Shown here: piece by piece, positions 1 through 7,555 of the stretch | How the letters are laid out: each line of letters starts with the position of its first letter | How positions within the stretch are numbered: the stretch's first letter is position 1 | Origin: Arthrobacter sp. ISL-85 | Lineage (GTDB): Bacteria > Actinomycetota > Actinomycetes > Actinomycetales > Micrococcaceae | Direction: 5' to 3' | DNA length: 64,000 nt | Assembly (NCBI RefSeq): GCF_018613675.1 | Contig: NZ_JAGGPQ010000001.1 | Span: forward strand, 1 to 64,000 | The notes under the pieces: generated by a model | The model's database searches: none | Told to the model about the DNA's origin: nothing | What the model saw: the letters and a program-made list of their open reading frames with translations, nothing else | Translations under genes and position numbers: made by a program

Positions 1-885
1 TCACAGACCACCCGTCTGGCCGTGGCGGCCGGTTCCAGAGGTCCCGTCGGCGCCGAACGGCTCTTCACCGGTGTAAACGCCGTTTTCGGCCCGGTAGGGG
101 TCGTCCTCGAACCGCAGCGGAGTCTCCTCGGCGGTGCCTGAAGGCAGGGTGCTGGTGGATACCGGCGTGGCGCTGGTAACAACCGGCTCATCGAAAAGGT
201 CGTCGGTCCCGGCGGCGTATACCGTCTCCTGGCGCAGCGGCGCTACCGGCGGTGACTGCACGGCGGGGCGCTGGCCGGAGCCCTGCATCTGTCCCTGGGT
301 TTCGGGGGCGCCTGCGGTGAGGCCGCGGGTGAGGCGTCCGGCCAGGACGCCGGCGCCGGCTGCGAGGAGCAGGAATGTTCCGGGACGGTTGCGGGCGAAC
401 CGCTGGACCTCGTTCAGCAGGTCTCCCGGCTCCCGGTTCTCCAGCCAGGACGCCACCGAGGAGGTGCGTTCGGCTGCCTGGCGGACCAAATCGCTGGCCA
501 TGCCCTGCTGGTCCGGGGACGTGGCCATGCTGTGCAGCTGGCTGGAAATGTTGCGGATGCCTTCAGCGGCCTTCTGCTGCTGCGTGCCGGCCTGGCTGGT
601 CAGGCCTGACTTCGCCTGGTGCAGCAGGTCCTGCGCATTGGCCTTCGCCTCATGCGCCACGTTCGCGGCCTCTTCCTTAGCAGTCTGGGCCACGCCCTGG
701 GCGGCAGATGCAGCCTGGCCGGCTACGTTTGAAGCTTCCTCCTTGGCGGCCTGGGACTTGGAGGTATCGGCCGAATCAGATGAGTATGAGGCCTGCTGGG
801 GAACTACCTCTGTCGCGCCGCACGGATCGGCGATGGCCGGATCTGCAGCGGTGTGCGGGGTCTGGGGCCATTGGTTCTCTGTCAT
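1..885 (-). CDS. LEA-like, membrane-anchored stress protein (hypothetical)
   Basis: This 294-residue protein of unknown function has three parts. Residues about 45-100 are rich in Ala, Lys and Glu and contain two copies of AKEEA(S/A)NVA (47-55 and 69-77), the amphipathic helical style of LEA and apolipoprotein-like proteins. Residues about 147-190 carry an ENREPGDLLNEVQRFA block followed by one hydrophobic segment (FLLLAAGAGVLAG, 171-183), a combination seen in actinobacterial stress-associated membrane proteins. The C-terminal 100 residues are low-complexity. The ATG at 885 follows a GAAAG/GAGAG-rich ribosome site. It is divergent from a marR gene across a shared operator region, so it is probably a MarR target. 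The role in envelope or desiccation stress is inference. The stop codon is at the window edge. Confidence 0.75.
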   Translation of the reverse strand: MTENQWPQTPHTAADPAIADPCGATEVVPQQASYSSDSADTSKSQAAKEEASNVAGQAASAAQGVAQTAKEEAANVAHEAKANAQDLLHQAKSGLTSQAGTQQQKAAEGIRNISSQLHSMATSPDQQGMASDLVRQAAERTSSVASWLENREPGDLLNEVQRFARNRPGTFLLLAAGAGVLAGRLTRGLTAGAPETQGQMQGSGQRPAVQSPPVAPLRQETVYAAGTDDLFDEPVVTSATPVSTSTLPSGTAEETPLRFEDDPYRAENGVYTGEEPFGADGTSGTGRHGQTGGL

Positions 886-942
886 CTTCGCTCTCTTTCA
901 GAAAGGGTTAGCTGGCGATCAAGAACCAGCAATGCTGGCAAC

Positions 943-982
943 TTAGTAAGCAAGGTTACTAATTAGATACTAAGCACACTTC
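943..982. promoter_or_regulatory. MarR-type operator pair next to the LEA-like gene
   Basis: Two copies of a TAAGC-led quasi-palindrome lie here: TAAGCAAGGTTA (947-958, inside the perfect inverted repeat TTAGTAA-N6-TTACTAA at 943-962) and TAAGCACACTTC (971-982). They start 24 bases apart and sit about 60-100 bases upstream of the leftward gene's ATG at 885. Similarity to the second pair and the adjacent marR gene suggest regulator binding. Confidence 0.6.
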
Positions 983-1055
983 CCATTTGAATTGCAAGGG
1001 GTAGTGCTGCGGTTTCAAAGTCTCAACCCGGGGAGATAGGGTTGACCCGCCGGTA

Positions 1056-1098
1056 AATAGTAAGCCTACTTGCGAATGTGTTGCTAAGCATGCTTATT
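1056..1098. promoter_or_regulatory. MarR-type operator pair next to marR
   Basis: Two further copies of the motif occur: TAAGCCTACTTG (1061-1072, within AGTAAGCCTACT) and the perfect palindrome TAAGCATGCTTA (1085-1096). The start-to-start spacing is again 24 bases. The last base is 63 bases before the marR ATG at 1159, mirroring the other pair's 62-base distance from its gene. Autoregulation by the MarR protein is the simplest reading. Confidence 0.6.
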
Positions 1099-1158
1099 GT
1101 AGTGGTGTAGCGACGCAGGGTGACCAGCACTTAGCCACCTACAGGAAGGCCGCGGCCG

Positions 1159-1692
1159 ATGACCAGCAATCTCGATCCGGACGCCCGGAGCAGCTACCGC
1201 CTCATTACGTTGGCGGCACGGCTGATCCAACGGCGCCAGGACGATGCACTGGCCCCCCTTGGCCTCACCCGTGCGGCAGTTATTGCATTGGAAGGCCTGA
1301 CGGGGGGCCCACTGAACCAGGAACAGCTTGCCGAGGCGATCCGGGTCCAAAGCCAGACTCTGGGCCGGGTACTGACCCGGCTTGAGACGACGGGACTCAT
1401 CACCAGGACCCGCCACGTCTCGGACCGCCGGCAGCTGAAAGTGGAGTTGACGGACGCCGGTGTTGCCGCCGTTGAAGCGGCACGGCAGGCGGAGGTCAGT
1501 GCCTATCCTGACGATCCGGACATCGCGTGGAAGGTGCTCCGGGATGAACTGACAAAGTTCGTCCGCGCCGTGCCGCTGAACCGCGATTCAGGGGTGCTCC
1601 CGTTTGCCCCACCGGAACACCGGGCCGGCCACCGTCCACAGGCTGGACGGGCAGCGGGCATGCGCGGCTGGGAACAGCCACGCCAGAACTGA
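1159..1692 (+). CDS. MarR family transcriptional regulator
   Basis: This 177-residue protein has a winged helix-turn-helix typical of MarR. Helices over about 35-75 contain LTRAAVIALEGL and the recognition region QEQLAEAIRVQSQTLGRVLTRLETTGL. A wing follows with the family's R-x-x-x-x-D-R-R signature (RTRHVSDRRQLKVELTDAG). The last 35 residues are an unstructured tail beyond the usual length of about 145. The ATG at 1159 has a good AGGAAGG site 9 bases upstream (1143-1149). It is divergent from the LEA-like gene, and four related operator-like motifs fill the 273-base gap. It probably represses both genes; the ligand is unknown. Confidence 0.88.
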   Translation: MTSNLDPDARSSYRLITLAARLIQRRQDDALAPLGLTRAAVIALEGLTGGPLNQEQLAEAIRVQSQTLGRVLTRLETTGLITRTRHVSDRRQLKVELTDAGVAAVEAARQAEVSAYPDDPDIAWKVLRDELTKFVRAVPLNRDSGVLPFAPPEHRAGHRPQAGRAAGMRGWEQPRQN

Positions 1693-1758
1693 GCTCTCCC
1701 GAAGTTGATGCCTTGACCAAAGCAGTGGCCGGTCCCGCGGGCCGGCCACTGCTTCCGT

Positions 1759-2046
1759 CTAACTGTTGACCTCCGGTTCCTCCTCCGGCAGGCCCTGCTG
1801 GGCAAGGTCTGCGGCATCGGCAGCCTCGGGCGGCAAGGGGTCCGTAGCCGGTCGAACGTCACTGGGGGCATAATCAGCCAGCCCCGCCGCTACGCGCTCC
1901 TGCTCCACGGCCTTCTGGTAATCGTCGTCGTCAACGTCTTCGGGCATCTTGCCGTGCCCCGTGCGGGTGGGAGTAGGAAGCGCGTCCTCCTCCGGCACCA
2001 TCACGCTGTCGAGGACATCATCCGGGTTTTCATCTGCAGTGCTCAT
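1759..2046 (-). CDS. Small acidic hypothetical protein
   Basis: A 95-residue, strongly acidic, probably soluble and largely disordered protein, with runs such as DVDDDDYQK and EEEPEV. There are no cysteines, membrane segments or recognisable catalytic motifs. The ATG at 2046 is preceded by GGAAGGTG at suitable spacing, which supports it as a real gene. It stands alone between the convergent marR gene and the broken release-factor-like gene. Function unknown. Confidence 0.6.
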   Translation of the reverse strand: MSTADENPDDVLDSVMVPEEDALPTPTRTGHGKMPEDVDDDDYQKAVEQERVAAGLADYAPSDVRPATDPLPPEAADAADLAQQGLPEEEPEVNS

Positions 2047-2094
2047 GGTGCACCTTCCAATCGTTGGTTCGGCGAAAAGGATTAACCGCAGGGC

Positions 2095-2722
2095 TTACGA
2101 CGACGGGACGTCCGGTCCCGAGGACCAGCGCAGCAGTGCCGCGACATGGACACCCTTCGGCAGGACCGGCCCCGGGACCATGAGAACGCGGGCGTCAGTC
2201 AGTGCCGCCGCGCGAAGCAGGGCCGCCGGGGCGGGAACTTCTCCCAGGATTCCGGCGCCCAGGGCCTCCTCCCTGGCTGTGGCGATCCACGGTTCGGCAT
2301 CCAGGGCCAGCATGGTCCGTTCGGACAAGGCGGCGTCATCGAGGATCAGGGTGTCCACCTGCGCCTGCTGCAGGGCGTGCACCACCGCGCCGACGCCGCG
2401 GGCGGCTTCCGGATTGGCCTGTCCCTCCTGGACCGCCAGCCTGTCCATCACGTTTCTGCTGTTCCTCGGCCCACACCTCGGCAACGCGGTTGACCTGGTC
2501 TTCCAGGTTGGCGCTGTCCGAGCCTGCGGTATGGGTGTGGGAATCAACCTCGGATACAAGGGCCTTGCTGGCCTCGGAGCGGTTGTCCTTGACGAGGCCG
2601 CGGGCCCGGATATCGCCGGCGAGGACAATGAGCCGTGCACCGCTGGCGCCGGTCACGGTAGCACCATCGGGCAGGCGGCTGAAGGGATCTGCCGGGGGTT
2701 CCCGCTCAGGCGTGGCAGGCAT
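2095..2722 (-). pseudogene. baeRF/Rv2629-type release-factor-like protein, frameshifted and lacking its N-terminus
   Basis: Two reading frames together spell the C-terminal part of the bacterial eRF1-like family that includes mycobacterial Rv2629. The upstream frame (2722 to about 2456) gives GARLIVLAGDIRARGLV and SEVDSHTHTAGSDSANLEDQ. The downstream frame (about 2455 to 2095) gives NVMDRLAVQEGQANPEAARG, DDAALSERTMLALDAEPWIA and VLPKGVHVAALLRW. The frames meet at an AAA run (TTT at 2453-2455 on the plus strand): removing one A restores QQ-NVMDRL. Family members are about 370 residues, but only about 205 remain here. A stop lies directly upstream of the ATG at 2722, and the lipoprotein gene occupies the space where the N-terminus would be. 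It is therefore doubly damaged, although the one-base shift alone could be a sequencing error. Confidence 0.7.
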
Positions 2723-3050
2723 CCTTCAAAGCCTGGACGGAGTCCTCCGGCACCTGGTCACCGGCCTCGGCAATCCGGCCCAACGGCGTCGTAATTTCCG
2801 GCGGAACCCCTGCCGTCCGAGCTGCCGGGACAAGGCCGGCCAGTGCCTGGCGGTCCGACGGGCTGACCAGGCCGTCCTGCACCAAGGTGCAGATCTGCCG
2901 GTTGACTTCCTGCGCGGCACTGGAGGCAGCTTTGGACGCGGCATCACTGGCAGCGGCGCCCGCAGCATCCCCCATAGCACCGCATCCGGTCAGCAGCAAC
3001 AAGCCGGTGGGCAGGGCTGCGGCGCAGGCGACGGCGGCACGAAAGGTCAT
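2706..3050 (-). CDS. Small predicted lipoprotein (hypothetical)
   Basis: A 114-residue exported protein. The signal peptide has a short positive start, a hydrophobic core (residues about 5-20) and a lipobox LLTGC with the acylated Cys at residue 23. The mature part is Ala-rich, then has VNRQICTLVQDGLVSPSDRQ and a second Cys near the C-terminus (DACHA), so one disulfide is possible. Its ATG overlaps the stop of the alditol oxidase gene (ATGA, 3047-3050), so the two are translationally coupled. Its 3' end overlaps the start of the decayed baeRF remnant. Function unknown. Confidence 0.7.
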   Translation of the reverse strand: MTFRAAVACAAALPTGLLLLTGCGAMGDAAGAAASDAASKAASSAAQEVNRQICTLVQDGLVSPSDRQALAGLVPAARTAGVPPEITTPLGRIAEAGDQVPEDSVQALKDACHA

Positions 3051-4324
3051 GCCCCCAGCGTACCGGCGGCCGGTTGGCGGCGGGCCGGGACGCCCAGGAT
3101 GCTGTCCAGCAGCCCATTCCGGAACTTGCCGTCGGGGTCGTGGCCGGCAGCGAAGGAACGGAAGTCGGCGAAGCGCGGGTATAGCTTTTCCCAGTCGTGG
3201 CCGCCTGGGGTGAACAGCTTGCCCCAGTGCGGCCTTGCACCAAAGGGTGCCAGTGCATCCTCAAGGACTGGAAGGAAGGCTTCCACCTCAGGCTGTAACG
3301 GCTTCCAGGTGAAGTGCAGCGCCACGCTCTGCTGCCGGTAGAACGGGCTGAGCCAGAACTCGTCCGCGGCGCCGGTGCGTATTTCCGAGACGAAGAGCAG
3401 GGGTGAAAGCTGACCGGCCAGCCCGCGGACTGCCTGGAGGGCAGCGGGAGCGTGTTCCAGGGGAAGAATGAATTCGCTTTGGAGTTCGTCACCGTTGCTT
3501 GGCGTGAACTCGTGCCGGAAGTGCGGCAGCCTGTCCAGCCACAGACCCGGCTCGTCCAACTGTGCCGTGCAGTTCTCCGCGGACATGTCCGGCAGGGGAT
3601 GCCGCGGCCGCAGGGCGGCGGTTGCGCCGAACAGGCTGGGGAGCGCCGGTTCCTCGTCAAGGGCTTTGAGCCAGACCTGGTTAACCGTTTCGCCGGCGTA
3701 GTCGGTGAACAGGCTCACGCTGTAGGCGGCGGAGACAATTGCGTTGAAGTTAGCAAGGGCGTTGTCCCAGGGCAGGTCCTCCAGGACGCGCTGCCGCATC
3801 CTGAAACTGGGCCGCACTGCAAGCTCAAGGCCGGTGACAATGCCCAGGGCCCCGATGCCCACCACGCTTGCCAGGAACTCGTCCCCGTCCGCCCTGGTCA
3901 GCGTGACCTGCTCCCCGGATGCCCGGACCAGGTCGATGGCTTGCACGGCACCGGCAAGCGAGGGGTTGTTCACTCCGGACCCGTGTGTTCCGGTCTGTAC
4001 GGCGCCTGCCACCGAGATGTGCGGCAGCGAGGCAAGGTTGTGGATGGCAACGCCGGACTCCTCAAGGGTCCGGCACAGTGCCCCGTAACTCACGCCGCCG
4101 CTGACGCGCACTGTGCCGCGCTCGGAATCCAGCTCCACCTGTTGCGGCAGGGCATCGAGGAGGACATGCACGCCGTCCGTGTCCCCCACACGGTTGAACG
4201 AGTGCCGGGACCCCAGGGCCTTGACCCGCGGCGCATTGGCCACGATGGCTGCCAGTTCCGCGACGGATTCCGGCCGCCTGACATCCGCGGAGGAGTATTC
4301 GAGGTTTCCTGCCCAGTTCTTCAT
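3047..4324 (-). CDS. Alditol oxidase (FAD-dependent, AldO/xylitol oxidase type)
   Basis: This 425-residue flavoenzyme is predicted to oxidise the terminal hydroxyl of sugar alcohols (xylitol, sorbitol) with O2, giving aldose and H2O2. It resembles Streptomyces AldO along its length. NWAGN is at 3-7. GSRHSFN holds His41, equivalent to the histidine that binds FAD covalently. The PP-loop segment ASLPHISVAG-x-TGTHGSG spans about 98-117. Active-site residues are SEIRT (Glu314, Arg316) and HWGK (Lys369). I chose the ATG at 4324 because the family begins MxNWAGN. A GTG-type extension to 4387 would add 21 unconserved residues and run through the operator. It is coupled to a downstream lipoprotein and preceded by a LacI-type operator. 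Confidence 0.85.
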   Translation of the reverse strand: MKNWAGNLEYSSADVRRPESVAELAAIVANAPRVKALGSRHSFNRVGDTDGVHVLLDALPQQVELDSERGTVRVSGGVSYGALCRTLEESGVAIHNLASLPHISVAGAVQTGTHGSGVNNPSLAGAVQAIDLVRASGEQVTLTRADGDEFLASVVGIGALGIVTGLELAVRPSFRMRQRVLEDLPWDNALANFNAIVSAAYSVSLFTDYAGETVNQVWLKALDEEPALPSLFGATAALRPRHPLPDMSAENCTAQLDEPGLWLDRLPHFRHEFTPSNGDELQSEFILPLEHAPAALQAVRGLAGQLSPLLFVSEIRTGAADEFWLSPFYRQQSVALHFTWKPLQPEVEAFLPVLEDALAPFGARPHWGKLFTPGGHDWEKLYPRFADFRSFAAGHDPDGKFRNGLLDSILGVPARRQPAAGTLGA

Positions 4325-4359
4325 CGAGTGGCTTTCGCTTGGCGTTGGTTTCCTCCCAC

Positions 4360-4387
4360 TGTCAGCGCTAACAATCCTGGCTGTCAA
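4360..4387 (-). promoter_or_regulatory. LacI-type operator and -35 box upstream of alditol oxidase
   Basis: TGTCAGCGCTAACA (4360-4373) is a 14-base palindrome with one mismatched pair and the AGCGCT core common to LacI-family operators. It is 36-49 bases upstream of the ATG at 4324. On the coding strand a consensus -35 hexamer TTGACA (4387 to 4382) precedes it, which would place the operator over the -10 region. No lacI gene is adjacent. Confidence 0.55.
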
Positions 4388-4476
4388 GGCGCTTCCGCTG
4401 GATGGGCTGCTACTGTGGGCGCGGCGGGCGGCCAGTGGCCAGGCCGCTCAAACCCGGTGGGGAGGTGGGTGGACGC

Positions 4477-4497
4477 ATTGCCGCGGGCTGCGGCAAT
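4477..4497. terminator. Hairpin between amidase and alditol oxidase
   Basis: A perfect 8-base-pair stem ATTGCCGC/GCGGCAAT with a GGGCT loop sits in the 325-base gap between the end of the amidase and the alditol oxidase start. It lacks a long T tract on the minus strand, so termination of the amidase/deiminase operon is plausible but unproved. The rest of the gap (about 4498-4649) holds nothing I recognise. Confidence 0.4.
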
Positions 4498-4649
4498 TTG
4501 CGGACCCGGGCGTCAACGAACGGGTGAACCCGAAGGCCGCGCAGCACAGGGCAAAGCATTGTGAGCAGTCAGGCCGGAGGGCAGCGGGGCGGGCAAGGGG
4601 CAGCGCCATGCGTTTGGACTACCCACTGCCGCTGGTTCAGTCAGTCGCT

Positions 4650-6413
4650 TTATGCATCTCCTCCAGGCGTGGTGCGCGGCGGCGGTACGCGCCGGTGGCG
4701 GGTGGCTTCGAAGGCTGCGGCGAGCCGGAGCTGGTCGGTGTCGCTGTAGGCCTTGCCGGCGATGGTGAGGCCCACCGGCATGGTGATGTCAGCTGCCAAT
4801 CCCATGGGAACCGTGACTGTGGGGATGCCAAGGTGCCGTGGGACCAGGTTGCCGTTGGCCACCCACACGCCGTTGCGCCAGGCGATGTCCGCCGAGGCCG
4901 GGTTGGTGTCCGCATCAGCTGGGGCAACATCGGCGGCCGTCGGGAACACCACGGCGTCCAGGCCCAGCCGGTCCATCCATTCCTCCAGGTCCACCCGGCG
5001 GGTTTCCTCGAGTCCTGCCAGGCCCTCGGGCAGGTGCGGGAGGTCGGCCAGGGCGGGAGTACCGTGCTCCCGGATCCAGGCGGGGTAGTCCGCGATGTCA
5101 TCATCGAAGCCGTCGTAGCGGTCCGGCAGGGCACCGTGTGGCGCGGGGAAAATGGCGGAACCGTCGACGTCGGCAAGCCGGTTCAAGTGCGGGTCCCCGT
5201 TGGCGTCAAGGAAGTCATTCCATGCCCAGGCGGAGAGGTCCACGATTTCCCGGCGCAGATACGCCGGGGACACCAGACCGCGGGTGGCGATGGTGGGAGC
5301 GCCGCGCCGGTCGCCTTCGTAGTTGGACACCACGGGGAAGTCCACCTCCACCACCTCGGCGCCCGCGGCCTCCAGGTCACGGCGGGCCTCGTTCCACAGC
5401 TCAACGATGGACGCACGGGTTTCAATCCGTTGCCCTGTGGGCCCACCGATGCCTGGTGCCAGGGCAGTGCCGGCCTGTGGGTCCGCGTTGATGTACATCC
5501 GGGGCACGCCCAGCCGCTTCCCCGCGAATACGCCCGCCGCCGCAGTTGCATCCGGAACGGCGAGGTCAAGGTACGACGGCGGGCGGACAGCAGATGCCTT
5601 GGGCACCGGGATCCAGGGCTGGACGCGCCAGAAGTCGCCGCGCGTTTGGGGGTCGTCCGCCACGACAACGTCCAGGACTTCCAGCAGGTCACCCATGGTG
5701 CGGGTGTGCGGAACCACCACGTCCATGGTGGGGACCAGGGGCCAGTTGCCGCGGACGGAGATGAGGCCCCGTGATGGAGTGTAGGCGCAGAGGGCGTTGT
5801 TCGACGCCGGTGCCCGCCCGGAGGACCAGGTCTCCTCGGCCAGGCCAAAGGCAGCGAAACTGGCGGCGGTTGCGGTTCCGGAGCCGTTGGACGATCCGGA
5901 GGCGAACGCGGCTGTCAGGAAGCCTGCGTTATACGGGCTCTCCGCACGGCCATATACTCCCCGCTGCATACCTCCGTTGGCCATGGGCGGCATGTTGGTC
6001 AGTCCGAGCAGGACGGCGCCCCCGGCCCGTAACCGCTCAATGGTGAAGGCATCCCGCTGCGCCACCAGATGCTTGAATGCCGGCGAGCCCGCAGCAACGG
6101 TGAGGCCCTTGACCTGGTAACTGTCTTTTGCCGTGTAGGGGATGCCATCCAGCGGCCCGAGCGTGAACCCGGCCGCACGGCGCCGGTCAGAGGCCTGCGC
6201 CTCGGCAATCGCGTCCGGGTTCATCACGACGAGTGAATTCAGGCATATGCCCGATGAGTCATACTTCTCGATGCGCTCAAGGTAGAGGCGGACCAGCTCC
6301 TCGCTGGTCACATCACCCGCCTCCAGTGCCGCCCGAAGTTGGCCGATGCTGGCTTCCACCACGTCAAACGTCCCGACTGCCTCCGGCTTCCGCAGGTGCT
6401 CTGCAGGTTTCAT
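4650..6413 (-). CDS. Amidase signature family hydrolase
   Basis: A 587-residue amidase, at the long end of the family. The catalytic lysine is in PLDGIPYTAKDSYQVKG (Lys96), and the Ser-rich stretch ASGSSNGSGTATAASF (171-186) supplies the cis-Ser. Where most members read GTDTGGSIR, this one has EETWSSGRAPAS (193-204), an atypical nucleophile loop also seen in a divergent amidase subgroup. The likely reaction is hydrolysis of a carboxamide, but the substrate cannot be read from the sequence. Its ATG overlaps the stop of the upstream agmatine deiminase (6410-6413). Removal of the amide from N-carbamoylputrescine or a related compound is therefore an attractive but unproved role. No signal peptide. 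Confidence 0.82.
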   Translation of the reverse strand: MKPAEHLRKPEAVGTFDVVEASIGQLRAALEAGDVTSEELVRLYLERIEKYDSSGICLNSLVVMNPDAIAEAQASDRRRAAGFTLGPLDGIPYTAKDSYQVKGLTVAAGSPAFKHLVAQRDAFTIERLRAGGAVLLGLTNMPPMANGGMQRGVYGRAESPYNAGFLTAAFASGSSNGSGTATAASFAAFGLAEETWSSGRAPASNNALCAYTPSRGLISVRGNWPLVPTMDVVVPHTRTMGDLLEVLDVVVADDPQTRGDFWRVQPWIPVPKASAVRPPSYLDLAVPDATAAAGVFAGKRLGVPRMYINADPQAGTALAPGIGGPTGQRIETRASIVELWNEARRDLEAAGAEVVEVDFPVVSNYEGDRRGAPTIATRGLVSPAYLRREIVDLSAWAWNDFLDANGDPHLNRLADVDGSAIFPAPHGALPDRYDGFDDDIADYPAWIREHGTPALADLPHLPEGLAGLEETRRVDLEEWMDRLGLDAVVFPTAADVAPADADTNPASADIAWRNGVWVANGNLVPRHLGIPTVTVPMGLAADITMPVGLTIAGKAYSDTDQLRLAAAFEATRHRRVPPPRTTPGGDA

Positions 6414-7513
6414 GCCGCATTCCCTTCCCGCGGTGCCGGCTGCTGCTGCGTGATGCAGTGGATGCCGCCGCCGAAGGCGAAGATGTCCCGGGCGTCGACC
6501 AGTTCCACCGTGCGTCCGGGATAGGCACGTTGCAGGATGCCTGCAGCGATGCTGTCGTTGGGATCGTTGAAGGAGCAGAGCACCACCACATCGTTGGCCA
6601 CGTAGTGATTGATGTAGGACCAGTCCACCCAGCCCTCGTCGTCCTGGAGCGTGGTCGGAGCCGGCACATCGATAATGCGCAATGGCCGGCCCTGGGCATC
6701 CAGTTGGCCGCCAAGGACTGCCTTCAGCTGGAGGTAGACCGCGTGGTCCGGGTGGGCGGGGTCGTCCTGCCGGTGCAGCAGGATGGTGCCCGCGCCGGCA
6801 AACGTGGCCACGATGTCCACATGGCCGCGGGTGCCGAACTCGTCGTAATCCCGCGTCAGTCCGCGCGGAAGCCAGATCGCCTTGGTGGTGCCCAGGGCTG
6901 CGTGGATTTCCGCCTCGACTGATTCCATAGTGGCGCCGGGGTTGCGCGCGGGATCGAGCTGGACTGTTTCGGTCAGCAGCACGGTGCCTTCGCCGTCCAC
7001 GTGGAAGCCGCCGCCCTCATTTACCAGGCGGCTTTGCCGGACCGGCAGATTCACGCCTGCAGCCACCGCCCGGGCCACCTCCTGGTCCTTGGCCCAGGAA
7101 GCCCAGTCCTGGGCGCCCCAGCCGTTAAAGATCCAGTCAGTCGCGGCCAGCGAGCCGTCCGGGGCATGGACGAACGTGGGGCCGCTGTCCCGCAGCCACC
7201 CGTCATCCAGTGGAACTTCCATGACGTCGATGCCCTGGCCAAGCCATTCGCGGGCGGCTGTGGAGTCCCGCGGATCGGCGATGACCGTGACGGGCTCGTA
7301 CCGGGCGACGGTCTGGGCCACCTTGCTCCAAGCTGCCCTTGCCCTGTCCAGGGTGGAGCTTCCCACCGTCCCGAAGGTGTCATTGGGCGGCGGGAAGGCC
7401 ATCCAGGTCCGCTGGTGGTCTTCCCACTCGGCCGGCATGTGGGACGGAGTACCGGTGGATGCGTGGGCGGGGGCCGCGTTGTCCCCGACCGCTGTCGAAT
7501 AAATGAATGCCAT
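6410..7513 (-). CDS. aguA: Agmatine deiminase
   Basis: A 367-residue member of the peptidyl-arginine-deiminase/agmatine deiminase family, which converts agmatine to N-carbamoylputrescine and ammonia. Diagnostic motifs are DDGWLRDSGP (103-112), NEGGGFHVDG with substrate-binding acidic residues, TRGHVDI with the catalytic His-x-Asp, and FGGGIHCITQQ with the nucleophile Cys353. The annotated ATG at 7513 lies inside a 19-base palindrome and has only a weak ribosome site. The internal ATG at 7438 (MPAEWEDHQRTW) begins the conserved region and is the alternative start. It is the first gene of a two-gene operon with the amidase. Confidence 0.88.
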   Translation of the reverse strand: MAFIYSTAVGDNAAPAHASTGTPSHMPAEWEDHQRTWMAFPPPNDTFGTVGSSTLDRARAAWSKVAQTVARYEPVTVIADPRDSTAAREWLGQGIDVMEVPLDDGWLRDSGPTFVHAPDGSLAATDWIFNGWGAQDWASWAKDQEVARAVAAGVNLPVRQSRLVNEGGGFHVDGEGTVLLTETVQLDPARNPGATMESVEAEIHAALGTTKAIWLPRGLTRDYDEFGTRGHVDIVATFAGAGTILLHRQDDPAHPDHAVYLQLKAVLGGQLDAQGRPLRIIDVPAPTTLQDDEGWVDWSYINHYVANDVVVLCSFNDPNDSIAAGILQRAYPGRTVELVDARDIFAFGGGIHCITQQQPAPREGNAA

Positions 7514-7519
7514 TCATTT
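7501..7519. promoter_or_regulatory. TetR-type palindrome over the agmatine deiminase start
   Basis: AAATGAATG-C-CATTCATTT is a perfect inverted repeat with 9-base arms and a 1-base centre, resembling TetR-family operators (TGAATG/CATTCA). The start codon at 7511-7513 lies within it, and a -10-like CATAAT is just upstream on the minus strand. The operon may be repressed directly at its start. No tetR gene is in the window. Confidence 0.55.
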
Positions 7520-7555
7520 ATTATGGGGACTTCGTTCCCGGCATGCAAGGGTTTT

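Noticed and set aside
1949-2794. 281-codon plus-strand open frame
   Set aside because: It is antisense to the acidic small protein and the baeRF remnant, with Arg/Pro/Ser-rich shadow composition and no motif.
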